Positions 16,447 to 25,942 are shown, numbered from the stretch's first letter. The stretch is DNA of 64,000 nt from JASLDZ01 sp038226305 (GCA_038226305.1 JBBRQN010000009.1:1-64000); one strand, 5' to 3'. Made by a program: numbers and translations. Notes: a model not told the origin generated them from the sequence alone.

Positions 16447-17322
16447 TTAGGCGAGCAGCCGTGCAACCATCTCCCGAGCCTTGGGGCCGAGTTCCGGGTC
16501 TTTGAGCGCGAGGGCCACGTTCGCGCGGAGCCAGCCGAGGCGGTCGCCGCAGTCGTAGGTGGTGCCTTCGTATTCGAGAGCGTGGAAGGACTGGGTCTTC
16601 ATCAGCCGGGCCATGGCGTCGGTGAGCTGGATTTCGCCGCCGGCTCCGCGTTCACGCTCCGCCAGGGCGGTGAAGATCTCGGGGTTCAGCACGTAGCGGC
16701 CGGAGATGAAGAGGTTCGAGGGCTCCGTGCCCTTGGCGGGCTTTTCGACCATGCCGATCATCGGGCGAACACGGTCGCCCTCGCCGCCGTCCAGGGCCAC
16801 GATGCCGTACTGGTGGGCCATTCCGTCTGGGCAGGCCTCCACGACGACGATGTTGGAGCCGGCGGTCTCCTCATAGGCTTGGATGGCCTGCGCGGTGGCG
16901 CCCGGGGCGGCGTCCATGATCATGTCGGGAAGGAGCACGGCGAAGGGCTCGTCGCCGATGATGTCGCGGGCGCACCAGACGGCGTGGCCGAGCCCCAGGG
17001 GGGCCATCTGGCGCACGTAACTGATCTCGCCCTCCTTCGGCAGGTCGGCCAGCAACTGGTCGAGGATGGCGGTCTTGCCCTTGGCGCGCAGGCTCTCTTC
17101 CAACTCCACGTGGTGGTCGAAGTAGTCCTCCATCGCGCCTTTGCCGCGGCCGGTGACCAGCACAAAGTGCTCGATCCCGGCGGCGCGGGCCTCGGCCATC
17201 ACCCAGTGGATCAGGGGGCGATCCACCACGGTCAACATCTCTTTGGCCACCGTCTTGGCGGCGGGGAGCATGCGGGTGCCCAGGCCCGCGACGGGGAGGA
17301 CGGCTTTTCTGACGCGCTTCAT
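16447..17322 (-). CDS. galU: UTP--glucose-1-phosphate uridylyltransferase
   Basis: The enzyme makes UDP-glucose from UTP and glucose-1-phosphate for envelope polysaccharide synthesis. The 291-residue protein has the nucleotide-binding start AVLPVAGLGTRMLPAAK, then VVDRPLIHWVMAEARAAG, the metal site LLPDMIMD and the sugar-site VEKPAKG. The length is standard. It is 11 bp downstream of glmS on the same strand and is probably co-transcribed with it. Confidence 0.96.
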   Translation of the reverse strand: MKRVRKAVLPVAGLGTRMLPAAKTVAKEMLTVVDRPLIHWVMAEARAAGIEHFVLVTGRGKGAMEDYFDHHVELEESLRAKGKTAILDQLLADLPKEGEISYVRQMAPLGLGHAVWCARDIIGDEPFAVLLPDMIMDAAPGATAQAIQAYEETAGSNIVVVEACPDGMAHQYGIVALDGGEGDRVRPMIGMVEKPAKGTEPSNLFISGRYVLNPEIFTALAERERGAGGEIQLTDAMARLMKTQSFHALEYEGTTYDCGDRLGWLRANVALALKDPELGPKAREMVARLLA

Positions 17323-17333
17323 GCCCGAAGCGC

Positions 17334-19151
17334 CTACTCGACCGTGACCGACTTGGCGAGGTTGCGCGGCTGGTCCACGTCCGTCCCCTTGGCTACGGCC
17401 GTGTGATAGGCGAGGAGCTGGATCGGGATGGCGTAGACCATCGGTGCGATGATCTCCTCGCAGTTAGGCACGACCACCACCTTGGTGGCCGCGTGCGCCC
17501 CGGCCGCCCCCGCCTCGTCTGTGATCAGGATGATGGGCGAGCCGCCGCGGGCCGCAACCTCCTGCAGGTTGGAGAGCGTCTTCTCCAGGAGCTCACCTGA
17601 GGGGGCGGCGACCACTACGGGCATGTTCTCGTCCACGAGCGCGATGGGGCCGTGCTTCAGCTCCCCCGCCGCATAACCTTCCGCGTGGATGTAGCTGAGT
17701 TCCTTCAGCTTCAGGGCTCCCTCCAGAGCCAGGGGGTAGAGCAGGCCGCGGCCGAGGTAGAGCACGTCCCGCGCCTTGGAGAGGTCGTAGGAGAGCTCGC
17801 GCACCGCGTCCTCGCACTGCAGGGCGGCGGCGATCAGGCGGGGAGTCTCCAGAAGGATCGCGACCAGCCGCTTCTCCTCCGCCTCGTCGATGCGGCCGCG
17901 CTGGAAGGCGGCGGACACCGACAGCGCGGTCAGGGCCGCAAGCTGGGCGGTGAAGGCCTTGGTGGAGGCGACGCCGATCTCCGGCCCGGCGTGCAGGGGC
18001 CACATCAGGTCGGCCTCGCGCGCCATTGACGAGTGGTGGGCGTTCACCAGGGCGGCCGTGGGCAGCCCCTGCTCCTTGCACCAGCGAAGGGCGGCCAGCG
18101 TGTCGGCCGTCTCGCCCGACTGGCTCACCGCCAGACAGAGGGTGCCGGGCGTCATGGCGGGGTCCCGGTAGCGGAACTCCGAGGCGATCTCCACGTCGCA
18201 GGGCAGGCCGGCCAGCTTCTCGAACAGGTATTTGGCGGTCAGCCCCGCGAGATAGGCCGTGCCGCAGGCGATGATCTGCACTCGGGGCAGCGTCGCGAAG
18301 TCGATGCCCGGCGACTTGGCCCGGCCGCTGACGGGATCGATGTAGGCGGAGAAGGTGTGCTGAACCGCGTCGGGCTGTTCGTGGATCTCCTTCTCCATGA
18401 AGTGGCGATAGTTCCCCTTCTCCACGAGCGCTGCGGAGGCGGGCACGATGCTGATCGGGCGCTCGACGGCCTGGCCGTCGGCGGCGAACACCTGGGCGCC
18501 GGCGTGGTCGATCCGCACGCAGTCGCCCTCGGCCAGATAGGCCACGCGCTGGGTGAAAGGGCCCACCGCGAGGGCGTCGCTGCCTAAGAACATCTCCCCG
18601 TCGCCATAACCGAGCACCAGCGGGCTACCCTTGCGGGCGCCCATCACCACGCCGTCGTCGCCATCCACCAGCACGGCGAGGGCGTAGGCACCCTCCAGCC
18701 GGGCGAGCACGCGACGGAAGGCGGCGAAGGCGTCGCCGCCGCTGCCCAGCTCCCGGTCGAGCAGCTGCGCCACCACCTCGGTGTCGGTGTCGCTGGTGAA
18801 GCTGCGACCGGCGGCGATCAACTCGGCTTTCAGCGCCGCGAAGTTCTCGATGATGCCGTTGTGGACCACGGCCACGCGAGCGGCGACCTGGGGGTGGGCG
18901 TTCTTCTCGGAGGGCGGGCCGTGTGTGGCCCAGCGTGTGTGGCCGATACCGGTGTTCCCACCGAGCGGCTGCTCGCCCAGCAGGGCCTCGAGATTACGCA
19001 GCTTGCCCGCCGCCCGACGTCGCTCCAGCCGCCCGTCGGTGAGGGTGGCGACGCCTGCGGAGTCGTAACCCCGGTACTCGAGCCGACGCAGGCTCTCGAT
19101 CAGCCGATCCGTCACGGGGGCCTTGCCCACGATGCCGATGATTCCGCACAT
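17334..19151 (-). CDS. glmS: Glutamine--fructose-6-phosphate aminotransferase
   Basis: GlmS makes glucosamine-6-phosphate, the entry to UDP-GlcNAc. The 605-residue protein starts MCGIIGIVGK; the cysteine after Met is the glutaminase nucleophile. RRLEYRGYDSAGVA and THGPPSEKNAHPQ belong to the N-terminal amidotransferase. Two SIS sugar isomerase domains follow (IIACGTAYLAG, AVSQSGETADTLAALR, then LGRGLLYPLALEGALKLKE). The C-terminus is AKSVTVE, as in the family. No glmS ribozyme is expected in Proteobacteria and none was seen. It is divergent from glmM, with 150 bp between them. Confidence 0.98.
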   Translation of the reverse strand: MCGIIGIVGKAPVTDRLIESLRRLEYRGYDSAGVATLTDGRLERRRAAGKLRNLEALLGEQPLGGNTGIGHTRWATHGPPSEKNAHPQVAARVAVVHNGIIENFAALKAELIAAGRSFTSDTDTEVVAQLLDRELGSGGDAFAAFRRVLARLEGAYALAVLVDGDDGVVMGARKGSPLVLGYGDGEMFLGSDALAVGPFTQRVAYLAEGDCVRIDHAGAQVFAADGQAVERPISIVPASAALVEKGNYRHFMEKEIHEQPDAVQHTFSAYIDPVSGRAKSPGIDFATLPRVQIIACGTAYLAGLTAKYLFEKLAGLPCDVEIASEFRYRDPAMTPGTLCLAVSQSGETADTLAALRWCKEQGLPTAALVNAHHSSMAREADLMWPLHAGPEIGVASTKAFTAQLAALTALSVSAAFQRGRIDEAEEKRLVAILLETPRLIAAALQCEDAVRELSYDLSKARDVLYLGRGLLYPLALEGALKLKELSYIHAEGYAAGELKHGPIALVDENMPVVVAAPSGELLEKTLSNLQEVAARGGSPIILITDEAGAAGAHAATKVVVVPNCEEIIAPMVYAIPIQLLAYHTAVAKGTDVDQPRNLAKSVTVE

Positions 19152-19301
19152 GTCTGAGGAGCCGCTCCGCCCTGAATCGGGTTGGCGGCGGCTATAGCAT
19201 CGGCGCGCCTGTCAGGGCGATGAACATGGGTTTCATCGTTTTACAGCCGGTTCGGGCGTATAGAGCCGCGCTGGGCTGAGCGTGTGGACGGACGGACGAG
19301 A

Positions 19302-20654
19302 ATGGGCGAGCGCAAGTACTTCGGCACCGACGGTATCCGGGGCCAGGCCAACACCTATCCCATGACCGCGGAGGTCGCCCTGCGGGTGGGCCTCGCGGCG
19401 GGCAAGCTGCACCTGCGCGACCCCGAGCGGCGCCACCTGGTGGTGATCGGCAAGGACACGCGACTGTCCGGCTACATGATCGAGCCCGCGCTGGTGGCCG
19501 GGTTCGCCAGCGTGGGGATGGATGTGCGCCTCCTGGGCCCACTCCCCACGCCCGGGGTGGCGATGATGACCCGCTCTATGCGGGCGGATCTGGGCGTGAT
19601 GATCTCCGCCTCGCACAACGGCTTCGGCGACAACGGCATCAAGCTGTTCGGCCCTGATGGCGCCAAGCTTTCGGACACGCGCGAGCTTGAGATCGAAGCG
19701 TTGATGGACGAGGGCCTGACCGAGGGCCTCGCCCCGCCAACCGGCCTTGGCCGGGTGCAGCGGATCGACGACGCCCAGGCGCGCTATGTGGAGATCGCCA
19801 AGGCCACCTTCCCGCGCCACCTGTCGCTCGCCGGCCTTCGGGTGGTGATCGATTGCGCCAATGGGGCCGCCTATAAGGTGGCGCCTGTGGCGCTGTATGA
19901 GCTCGGCGCGGAGGTGATCCCCATCGGGGTCGCTCCCAACGGCACCAACATCAACGCCGATTGCGGCTCGACCCACCCAGAAGCCATGGGCAAGGCGGTG
20001 CGTGACTATCGCGCCGACGTAGGCATCGCGCTCGACGGCGACGCCGACCGGCTGGCCATGTGCGACGAGAACGGCCTCGTGATCGACGGCGACCAGATCA
20101 TGGCGCTGATCGCCCGGGCCTGGAACGCCAAGGGCAAGCTGAAGGGCGGGGGTGTGGTGTCCACGGTCATGTCCAACCTCGGCTTCGAGCGGCTGCTGGC
20201 CTCCGAAGGCCTGTCGCTGCAGCGCACGGGGGTGGGCGACCGCTATGTGGCCGAGAAGATGCGCTCAGGCGGCTTCAACGTGGGGGGCGAACCCTCCGGC
20301 CACCTGATCCTGTCGGACTTCTCGACCACGGGCGACGGTCTGATCGCGGCCCTGCAGGTGCTGGCCGTGATGGTGGAGGACAAGCGGCCCCTGAGCGAAA
20401 CCGCCCGGCAGTTCGAGCCCGTGCCGCAGAAGATGACCAACGTGCGCTTCACCCGCGGCGCCCAGCCCATGAAGGCGACCTCGGTGCAGGAAGCCATCGC
20501 GGCCGGTGAGACGCGCCTTAACGGCTCCGGCCGCGTTCTCGTGCGCGCTTCGGGCACCGAACCCCTGATCCGCGTCATGGCCGAGGGCGACGACGAGAAG
20601 CTGGTGGACGAAGTGGTCGGCGCTATCGCCGACGCCGTGCGCAAGGCCGCCTGA
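19302..20654 (+). CDS. glmM: Phosphoglucosamine mutase
   Basis: GlmM converts glucosamine-6-phosphate to glucosamine-1-phosphate. The 450-residue protein begins MGERKYFGTDGIRGQAN. The phosphoserine loop is GVMISASHNGFGDNGIK (near residue 104), the metal-binding loop is ALDGDADRLAMCD, the sugar loop is GGEPSGHLI and the phosphate-binding loop is VRASGTEPLIRVM. An in-frame GTG at 19284 was rejected because the family starts at the chosen ATG. The substrate is the product of GlmS, encoded divergently beside it. Confidence 0.98.
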   Translation: MGERKYFGTDGIRGQANTYPMTAEVALRVGLAAGKLHLRDPERRHLVVIGKDTRLSGYMIEPALVAGFASVGMDVRLLGPLPTPGVAMMTRSMRADLGVMISASHNGFGDNGIKLFGPDGAKLSDTRELEIEALMDEGLTEGLAPPTGLGRVQRIDDAQARYVEIAKATFPRHLSLAGLRVVIDCANGAAYKVAPVALYELGAEVIPIGVAPNGTNINADCGSTHPEAMGKAVRDYRADVGIALDGDADRLAMCDENGLVIDGDQIMALIARAWNAKGKLKGGGVVSTVMSNLGFERLLASEGLSLQRTGVGDRYVAEKMRSGGFNVGGEPSGHLILSDFSTTGDGLIAALQVLAVMVEDKRPLSETARQFEPVPQKMTNVRFTRGAQPMKATSVQEAIAAGETRLNGSGRVLVRASGTEPLIRVMAEGDDEKLVDEVVGAIADAVRKAA

Positions 20655-20656
20655 CC

Positions 20657-21640
20657 CTACTGCGGCGGCACCGTGACGGTCGCGCCCGCGGCCTTCAGGC
20701 GGTCGAGCACGCCGTTGCGGGGGAGGAGCACCGTCAGGTCGATGAGGGCGACGTTCCTGCCGGGCTTGGCGAGGAGGTCTTCGAGCGAGGCGACCGAATC
20801 GACGGTCGCCTTCTCCAGCACCGCCCGGGGTGCGCCCCCTTCCGTCAAGCAGCGGTCGAAGATGGCATGCGAGGTGAGCGAGCGAAGCTCCGACAGGTGA
20901 CCCTCGCTCCAGGCCCTGGCCGCGTTGACGGCGTGGCCGCTGTCCCACTCGATCTGGTCCATCGCGGCATCGAAACACACCAGTTGGGCAGGCTCGTCCA
21001 TGCGCTGGATGGAGCGAATCAGCGAGGCGGCTCCGATCTTGGCCAGCGAGCGCTCGGGCACGTTGTGCGTTCTCGCCAGTCGGCCGAGGGTCGTGCCGGG
21101 CTTCTCGGGCGACAGGCCGGCGGCGCGCAGGAATGTCTGATACGCGAATAGGCCCGCTATCGCCGGCTTGTAGGGCTGCATGCGGCCCGTGTCGGCCTTG
21201 GCGATGGCGGCTATCCGGCCGAGCCTTTCCTTCCTCACGGGGCCGATCACATCGTTCAGCGTGCGGCCCCCCTCCAGCTTGAAGGCCCCGGGATTGAAGA
21301 AGATGGCCGCCAGCTCGAGGGGGTTGATGGAGGGCTTGGCGAGGTAGAACCCGTCTGCGCCCGTCAACGCTCGCTCCACGCGCACGGTGTTCCATTCCAG
21401 CCCGTGGGGCAGGGGGCCGTAGCCACCTATGACGGTGACCTGCGACTCGCCGCGGGTGACGACCCACAGGGCCGGCCCCTGCGGTCGGGCCACCACCTCC
21501 AGGGCCTCGACCACCGTGCTCTGGCCGTCGTCTACAGCGAGGGGTGCGGGAGGGGCTTGGGGGCGGGGCGTCTGGGCATATGACGGCAGGCCCAGACAGG
21601 CGATGGCGAGCCCGACGGCGACGGCCCGCCCGCCCTGCAC
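20657..21640 (-). CDS. TraB/GumN family secreted protein
   Basis: The 327-residue protein has a signal peptide ending near LPSYAQ and a proline-rich segment after it. The TraB/GumN (ChaN-like) pattern is seen in ALWVVTRGESQVTVIGGYGPLPHGLEWN and in the C-terminal GRNVALIDLTVLLPRNGVLDRLKAAGATV. Members of this clan include metal-dependent proteases (TIKI) and proteins of unknown function in polysaccharide loci. The canonical G-x-H of the family is replaced here by GGYGPLPHG, so catalytic activity is doubtful. It is packed between glmM and the phosphohexomutase gene with 1-2 bp gaps. Confidence 0.8.
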   Translation of the reverse strand: MQGGRAVAVGLAIACLGLPSYAQTPRPQAPPAPLAVDDGQSTVVEALEVVARPQGPALWVVTRGESQVTVIGGYGPLPHGLEWNTVRVERALTGADGFYLAKPSINPLELAAIFFNPGAFKLEGGRTLNDVIGPVRKERLGRIAAIAKADTGRMQPYKPAIAGLFAYQTFLRAAGLSPEKPGTTLGRLARTHNVPERSLAKIGAASLIRSIQRMDEPAQLVCFDAAMDQIEWDSGHAVNAARAWSEGHLSELRSLTSHAIFDRCLTEGGAPRAVLEKATVDSVASLEDLLAKPGRNVALIDLTVLLPRNGVLDRLKAAGATVTVPPQ

Positions 21641-21641
21641 G

Positions 21642-23144
21642 TCAGATCTCTTGATTGTAGTGGCCGACCTCGGCGTGTTTCCCCAGGCGGGGCTTCACCT
21701 CCCTGTGGAAGAGGTCACGCATGTCGTCGGCGGTATCGAGGCTCTCCACCACGACCACCAGCTCCGGCTTGTTGGATGAGGCGCGCACCAATACCCACGA
21801 GCCGCCCTCCAGTTGCACGCGAACGCCGTTGACGGTGATGATCTCGATGATCTTGCGGCCGAGGATCGGTTCGCCCCGGTCGGACATCGCCTGGTATTCG
21901 GCGGTGATCTCCTCCACGACGCGGTACTTCTTGTCGTCGTCGCAGTGCGGACTCATCGTCAGCGAGGTGAAGGCCTGGGGCAGGGCGGCCTTGAGTTCGC
22001 TGAGCTTCTTGCCGGGGTTGCGCTCCAGCATCATCAGCACGTTGGCGGCGGCCACCAGCCCGTCGTCATAGCCGCGACCGAGCGGCTGGTTGAAGAAGAA
22101 GTGGCCGCTCTTCTCGAAGCCCGCTAGCGCGCCGAGTTCGGCGGTCTTGCGCTTGATGTAGCTGTGTCCGGTCTTCCAGTAGACGGTGGTCGCGCCGTTG
22201 GCCTTCAGCACCTCGTCGGTGGCGTAGAGGCCGGTGGACTTCACATCCACGATGAAGGTGGCGTTCGGGTTGTCGCGGCTGAGGTCGCGGGCCAGCATCA
22301 GGCCGATCTTGTCGGCGAAGATCTCCTCCCCAGTGTCGTCCACCACGCCGCAGCGGTCGCCGTCGCCGTCGAAGCCGAAGGCGAGGTCCGCGCCTTCCCG
22401 GCGCAGGGTCTCGGCCATGGAGTGGAGCATCTCCACGTCTTCGGGGTTCGGGTTGTACTTGGGGAAGGTGTAGTCGAGCTCGGCGTCCATCGGGATCACT
22501 TCGACACCCATGCGCTGGAGAGCCTCGATGGCGAAGGCCCCGGCGGTGCCGTTGCCGCAGGCGGCGACTACACGGAGGGGGCGGGTGATCGTCGCCCGGC
22601 TCGCCACGTCGGCGATGTACCGTTCGCGCACGCCCTCCACGTGATGGAGCACGCCGCCCGGCATGGGCTTGCCGAGGCCGCCGAGCACGATCTCCTTCAG
22701 CCGGCCCATCTCCTCCGGCCCGAAGGTGAGGGGCTTCTTTGCGCCCATCTTCACGCCGGTCCAGCCGTTCTCGTTGTGGCTGGCGGTGACCATGGCCACG
22801 CAGGGGGCGTCCAGGTCGAACTGGGCGAAGTAGGCGGTGGGCGAGAGCGCCAGGCCGATGTCCAGCACCTCGCAGCCCGCCGACAGGAGGCCCAGCGTCA
22901 GGGCCTGCTTCACGCTCAACGAATAGCCGCGGAAGTCGTGGCCGACGACGATCTTCGGCTCCACGCCGATCTCGCGGATGTAGGTGCCGAGGCCGAGGCC
23001 GAGCGCCTCGATGCCGAGGAGGTTGATCTCTTTCTCCAGCACCCAGCGCGCGTCGTACTCACGAAAGCCCTGCGGCTTGACCAGCGGGATGGTCTCGAAG
23101 TCGTAGGTGTTGGGCAGAAGGTCGGCGCGGGGCGCAGCCAGCAT
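21642..23144 (-). CDS. Phosphomannomutase/phosphoglucomutase
   Basis: This alpha-D-phosphohexomutase interconverts hexose-6- and hexose-1-phosphates (mannose and/or glucose) for nucleotide sugar synthesis. The 500-residue protein has the phosphoserine loop VTASHNENGWTGVKMG, the metal loop GFDGDGDRCGVVDD, the sugar loop FEKSGHFFFN and the C-terminal phosphate loop VRASSNKPELVVV. The start was set at the ATG complementary to 23142-23144 because GGAG lies five bases upstream; an in-frame ATG at 23174 is the alternative. The family fits the ManB/AlgC-like group, so it can feed GalU directly. Confidence 0.92.
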   Translation of the reverse strand: MLAAPRADLLPNTYDFETIPLVKPQGFREYDARWVLEKEINLLGIEALGLGLGTYIREIGVEPKIVVGHDFRGYSLSVKQALTLGLLSAGCEVLDIGLALSPTAYFAQFDLDAPCVAMVTASHNENGWTGVKMGAKKPLTFGPEEMGRLKEIVLGGLGKPMPGGVLHHVEGVRERYIADVASRATITRPLRVVAACGNGTAGAFAIEALQRMGVEVIPMDAELDYTFPKYNPNPEDVEMLHSMAETLRREGADLAFGFDGDGDRCGVVDDTGEEIFADKIGLMLARDLSRDNPNATFIVDVKSTGLYATDEVLKANGATTVYWKTGHSYIKRKTAELGALAGFEKSGHFFFNQPLGRGYDDGLVAAANVLMMLERNPGKKLSELKAALPQAFTSLTMSPHCDDDKKYRVVEEITAEYQAMSDRGEPILGRKIIEIITVNGVRVQLEGGSWVLVRASSNKPELVVVVESLDTADDMRDLFHREVKPRLGKHAEVGHYNQEI

Positions 23145-23241
23145 CAGAAGCTCCGGGTTGGGGTGCCTCGGCATAGCGTCCGCGGGCGACAGCCACAACG
23201 CGCGCGGTCGCCGGCCGTTGCGGCGGGGCGCAGGGAGTCGC

Positions 23242-23724
23242 TCAGGCTGGCTTGCGCTTCACGTTCTTGATCACGCCCGAAAAGCTCATCATCGGCGCGT
23301 TGCCATTGCTGGCGTTGACGATCAGGCCCCGCACGAAGACGAGGCTCTTGCCCGCCATCGTCGTGCCGCCGGTGCATTCGATTCGGTCTCCCGGGCGGGC
23401 GGAGCCTGTGAACTCGCCGTTCAGCGTGACGGTGACGCCGGGGCCGGACCGTTCCTTCTCGCACAGGGAGAACAGGCAGAAGTCGGCGAAGGTCATGGTG
23501 CAGCCGCCGTGCATGAAGCCGCCGCCGTTCATGTGTCGCTTCTCCGCCCGGAAGGCGCAGCGGATCGAGCCGTCTTCCTCCTCGCGCAGGTAGAACGGGC
23601 CGGCGGTGACCTCGAAGGCGTCGTGCGTCCAGGTCTTCCACCCCGCCCACTCGCCCTCGGTGACGAGTTGAGCGCCCCGCCCGACCCTGGGCGTGGGTTC
23701 CTGATCGCCGCCACCGTCCGCCAT
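23242..23724 (-). CDS. PaaI-like hotdog-fold thioesterase
   Basis: The 160-residue protein has the hotdog-fold acyl-CoA thioesterase pattern: CAFRAEKRHMNGGGFMHGGCTMTFADF, with the HGG segment at the active site, then VTVTLNGEFTGSARPGDRIECTG. Substrate unknown. It lies divergent from an acyl-CoA dehydrogenase gene (99 bp between the two starts), which fits a role in acyl-CoA turnover. Confidence 0.85.
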   Translation of the reverse strand: MADGGGDQEPTPRVGRGAQLVTEGEWAGWKTWTHDAFEVTAGPFYLREEEDGSIRCAFRAEKRHMNGGGFMHGGCTMTFADFCLFSLCEKERSGPGVTVTLNGEFTGSARPGDRIECTGGTTMAGKSLVFVRGLIVNASNGNAPMMSFSGVIKNVKRKPA

Positions 23725-23823
23725 CCGCTCGTCCCCGCTCGACCCGTTCCCTGCGCGGGTTCATAACGGCGACCGTCGCTCAGACCAACGACAAGCACCA
23801 ACGCCCACCGGAAGCGCACCCGC

Positions 23824-24972
23824 ATGGCCTTCGACGCCGAGATTCGAGAGCAACTGCTCGACACCGTCCGCCGCTTCGTGGCGGAGCGCCTGCGACCCAT
23901 CGAGGCGCAGGTGGCCAACGACGACAAGGTGCCCGACGGGGTGATCGAGGAGATGAAGGCGCTCGGCCTGTTCGGCCTCTCGATCCCCGAAGAATACGGC
24001 GGGCTCGACCTTTCGATGGAGGATGAGTGCCTCGTCGGGATCGAGCTCGGCAAGGCGTCACCCGCCTTCCGCTCGGCCTTCGGCACTAACGTGGGCATCG
24101 GCAGCCAGGGGTTGGTGATGTTCGGAACGCCCGAGCAGAAGGCCAAGTGGCTGCCCGGTATCGCGTCCGGCGAATTTGTGACCTCGTTTGCCCTCACGGA
24201 GCCTGAGGCCGGGTCTGACTCGGCTTCGGTTCAGACCACCGCGCGACGGGATGGCGACCACTACGTTCTGAACGGCTCCAAGCGCTACATCACCAACGCC
24301 GGGCGTGCGCACCTATTCACCGTCATGGCCCGCACCGATCCCGACCGGAAGGGGGCCGGCGGCGTCTCCGCCTTTGTGGTGCCGCGGGAGCTGGAAGGTC
24401 TCAGCGTCGGCAAGCCGGAGAAGAAGATGGGCCAGCAGGGTGCCCACATCCACGACGTGAACTTCGACAACGTGCGTGTGCCGGCGGAGAACCGGCTGGG
24501 CGACGAAGGGCAGGGCTTCAAGGTCGCCATGCAGGTGCTCGACCGGGGTCGCCTGCACATCTCTGCGGTGTGCGTGGGCGTGGCCGAGCGGCTGATCGCC
24601 GACTGCGTGGCCTACGCCACCGAGCGCAAACAGTTCGGCCAGGCCCTTTCGAGCTTCCAGATGATCCAGGCTATGATCGCGGACTCCAAGACCGAGGCGC
24701 TGGCCGCCCGCGCCCTGACGCTGGAGACCGCCCGCAAGAAAGACGCAGGCGACGACGTGGTGCTGGAGAGCGCGGCGGCCAAGCTCTACGCCAGCGAGAT
24801 GGTGGGCCGGGTGGCCGACCGGGCGGTGCAGATTTTCGGCGGCGCGGGCTACGTCCATGACTACGGCATCGAGCGCCTGTACCGCGATGTGCGCATCTTC
24901 CGAATCTATGAGGGCACGAGCGAAGTGCAGAAGCTGATCATCGCCCGCGAAACGCTCAAGCGGGGCGGCTGA
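23824..24972 (+). CDS. Acyl-CoA dehydrogenase
   Basis: This flavoenzyme carries out alpha-beta dehydrogenation of acyl-CoA thioesters, passing electrons to ETF. The 382-residue protein shows the FAD/substrate signatures FALTEPEAGSDSASVQTTA and NGSKRYITNAG, QFGQALSSFQMIQAMIAD in the C-terminal helical domain, and the ending RIYEGTSEVQKLIIARE, where the glutamate of YEGTSE is the usual catalytic base position. Chain-length specificity cannot be read. Confidence 0.95.
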   Translation: MAFDAEIREQLLDTVRRFVAERLRPIEAQVANDDKVPDGVIEEMKALGLFGLSIPEEYGGLDLSMEDECLVGIELGKASPAFRSAFGTNVGIGSQGLVMFGTPEQKAKWLPGIASGEFVTSFALTEPEAGSDSASVQTTARRDGDHYVLNGSKRYITNAGRAHLFTVMARTDPDRKGAGGVSAFVVPRELEGLSVGKPEKKMGQQGAHIHDVNFDNVRVPAENRLGDEGQGFKVAMQVLDRGRLHISAVCVGVAERLIADCVAYATERKQFGQALSSFQMIQAMIADSKTEALAARALTLETARKKDAGDDVVLESAAAKLYASEMVGRVADRAVQIFGGAGYVHDYGIERLYRDVRIFRIYEGTSEVQKLIIARETLKRGG

Positions 24973-24974
24973 CC

Positions 24975-25301
24975 GTGGACGCTCCGCTCCAGGACGCCGC
25001 GCCTCCCGGCGCCTCTCCCATCGAGGAGACCACCTTCGCGCTTCTGAGCGAGCGCGAGCCGGGCAAGAGCATCTGCCCGTCGGAAGTGGCACGCGCGATC
25101 GATCCCCTGGGCTGGCGGCGGATGCTGGGGCAGGTGCGGGGCACGGCCGTGGGCCTCGCCCGGGCCGGCCGCCTCGTGATCACCCGCCACGGCAAGCCGG
25201 TAGACCCCAACGCCTTCAAGGGCGTCTATCGCCTGCGACTGCCCGAACCTGCTTCACCCCTGCCGGCCGCCCCCGCGGCCGCCTCTGAGGAAACCCCATG
25301 A
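24975..25301 (+). CDS. DUF3253 domain protein
   Basis: The 108-residue protein matches DUF3253: FALLSEREPGKSICPSEVARAID, GWRRMLGQVRGTAVGLARAGRLVITRHGKPVDP and GVYRLRL. The fold looks like a small winged helix, so nucleic acid binding is conceivable, but no function is known. The start is GTG at 24975, two bases after the acyl-CoA dehydrogenase stop, and its end overlaps the GST start (ATGA), so the three are translationally coupled. Confidence 0.85.
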   Translation: MDAPLQDAAPPGASPIEETTFALLSEREPGKSICPSEVARAIDPLGWRRMLGQVRGTAVGLARAGRLVITRHGKPVDPNAFKGVYRLRLPEPASPLPAAPAAASEETP

Positions 25302-25942
25302 TCGTCTACGGCTCGTCGCTCTCGCCCTTCGTGCGCAAGGTTCTGGTGATCTGCGCGGAGAAGGGACTCGAGGTGGACCACCGCGTGTCCCGCCCCGGCC
25401 AGCCCGATCCCGAGTTCCTGGCGATCAGCCCCTTCAAGAAGATCCCCGCCATCCGCGACGGTGACTTCACCCTGTCCGACTCCACGGCCATCGCCCTGTA
25501 TCTGGAGGCGAAGCAGCCGGAGCCGAAGCTGATCCCCGACGAGGCGCAGGCGCGCGGCAAGACGATCTGGTTCGACGAGTTCGCCGACACCATCGGCTTC
25601 GGGGCTCTGGTGAAAATCTTCCGGAACCGCGTCGTGGCGAAGCTGCTCGGCGAGGTTTCCGATGAAGAGGCGGCCAACAAGGCAGAACGAGAGGAACTGC
25701 CCGCGCAGCTCGACTACCTTGAAAGCGTCGCCGGAACCGGCTGGTTGGTGGGTGATCGCTTCGGGCTGGCCGACATCGCCGTGGGATCGGTCTTCGCCAA
25801 CTATCATCATGCGGGCGGTCGGATCGACGCGGGTTCTCATCCCAAGTTCGCCGCCTATTTGAATCGGGTTCATGCCCGCCCCTCCTTCAAAGCCATCCTC
25901 GACCGCGACAGCGCCTTCCTGGAGCGCGCCTTCGCCGGGTGA
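25298..25942 (+). CDS. Glutathione S-transferase family protein
   Basis: The 214-residue protein has the GST N-domain (VYGSSLSPFVRKVLVICAEKG with a serine in the active-site region, ISPFKKIPAIRDGDFTLSDSTAIALYLE) and C-domain (GDRFGLADIAVGSVFANYHHAG). Substrate unknown. It shares an ATGA overlap with DUF3253 and its 3' end overlaps the next gene by 71 bp if that gene uses the only available upstream ATG. Confidence 0.93.
   Translation: MIVYGSSLSPFVRKVLVICAEKGLEVDHRVSRPGQPDPEFLAISPFKKIPAIRDGDFTLSDSTAIALYLEAKQPEPKLIPDEAQARGKTIWFDEFADTIGFGALVKIFRNRVVAKLLGEVSDEEAANKAEREELPAQLDYLESVAGTGWLVGDRFGLADIAVGSVFANYHHAGGRIDAGSHPKFAAYLNRVHARPSFKAILDRDSAFLERAFAG

Noticed and set aside
19152..19301. glmS ribozyme or promoter pair between glmS and glmM
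   Set aside because: The glmS ribozyme is a Gram-positive feature and no core sequence is seen. TTTACA/TATAGA and CTGACA/TATAGC pairs exist but are spaced by only 13 bp.
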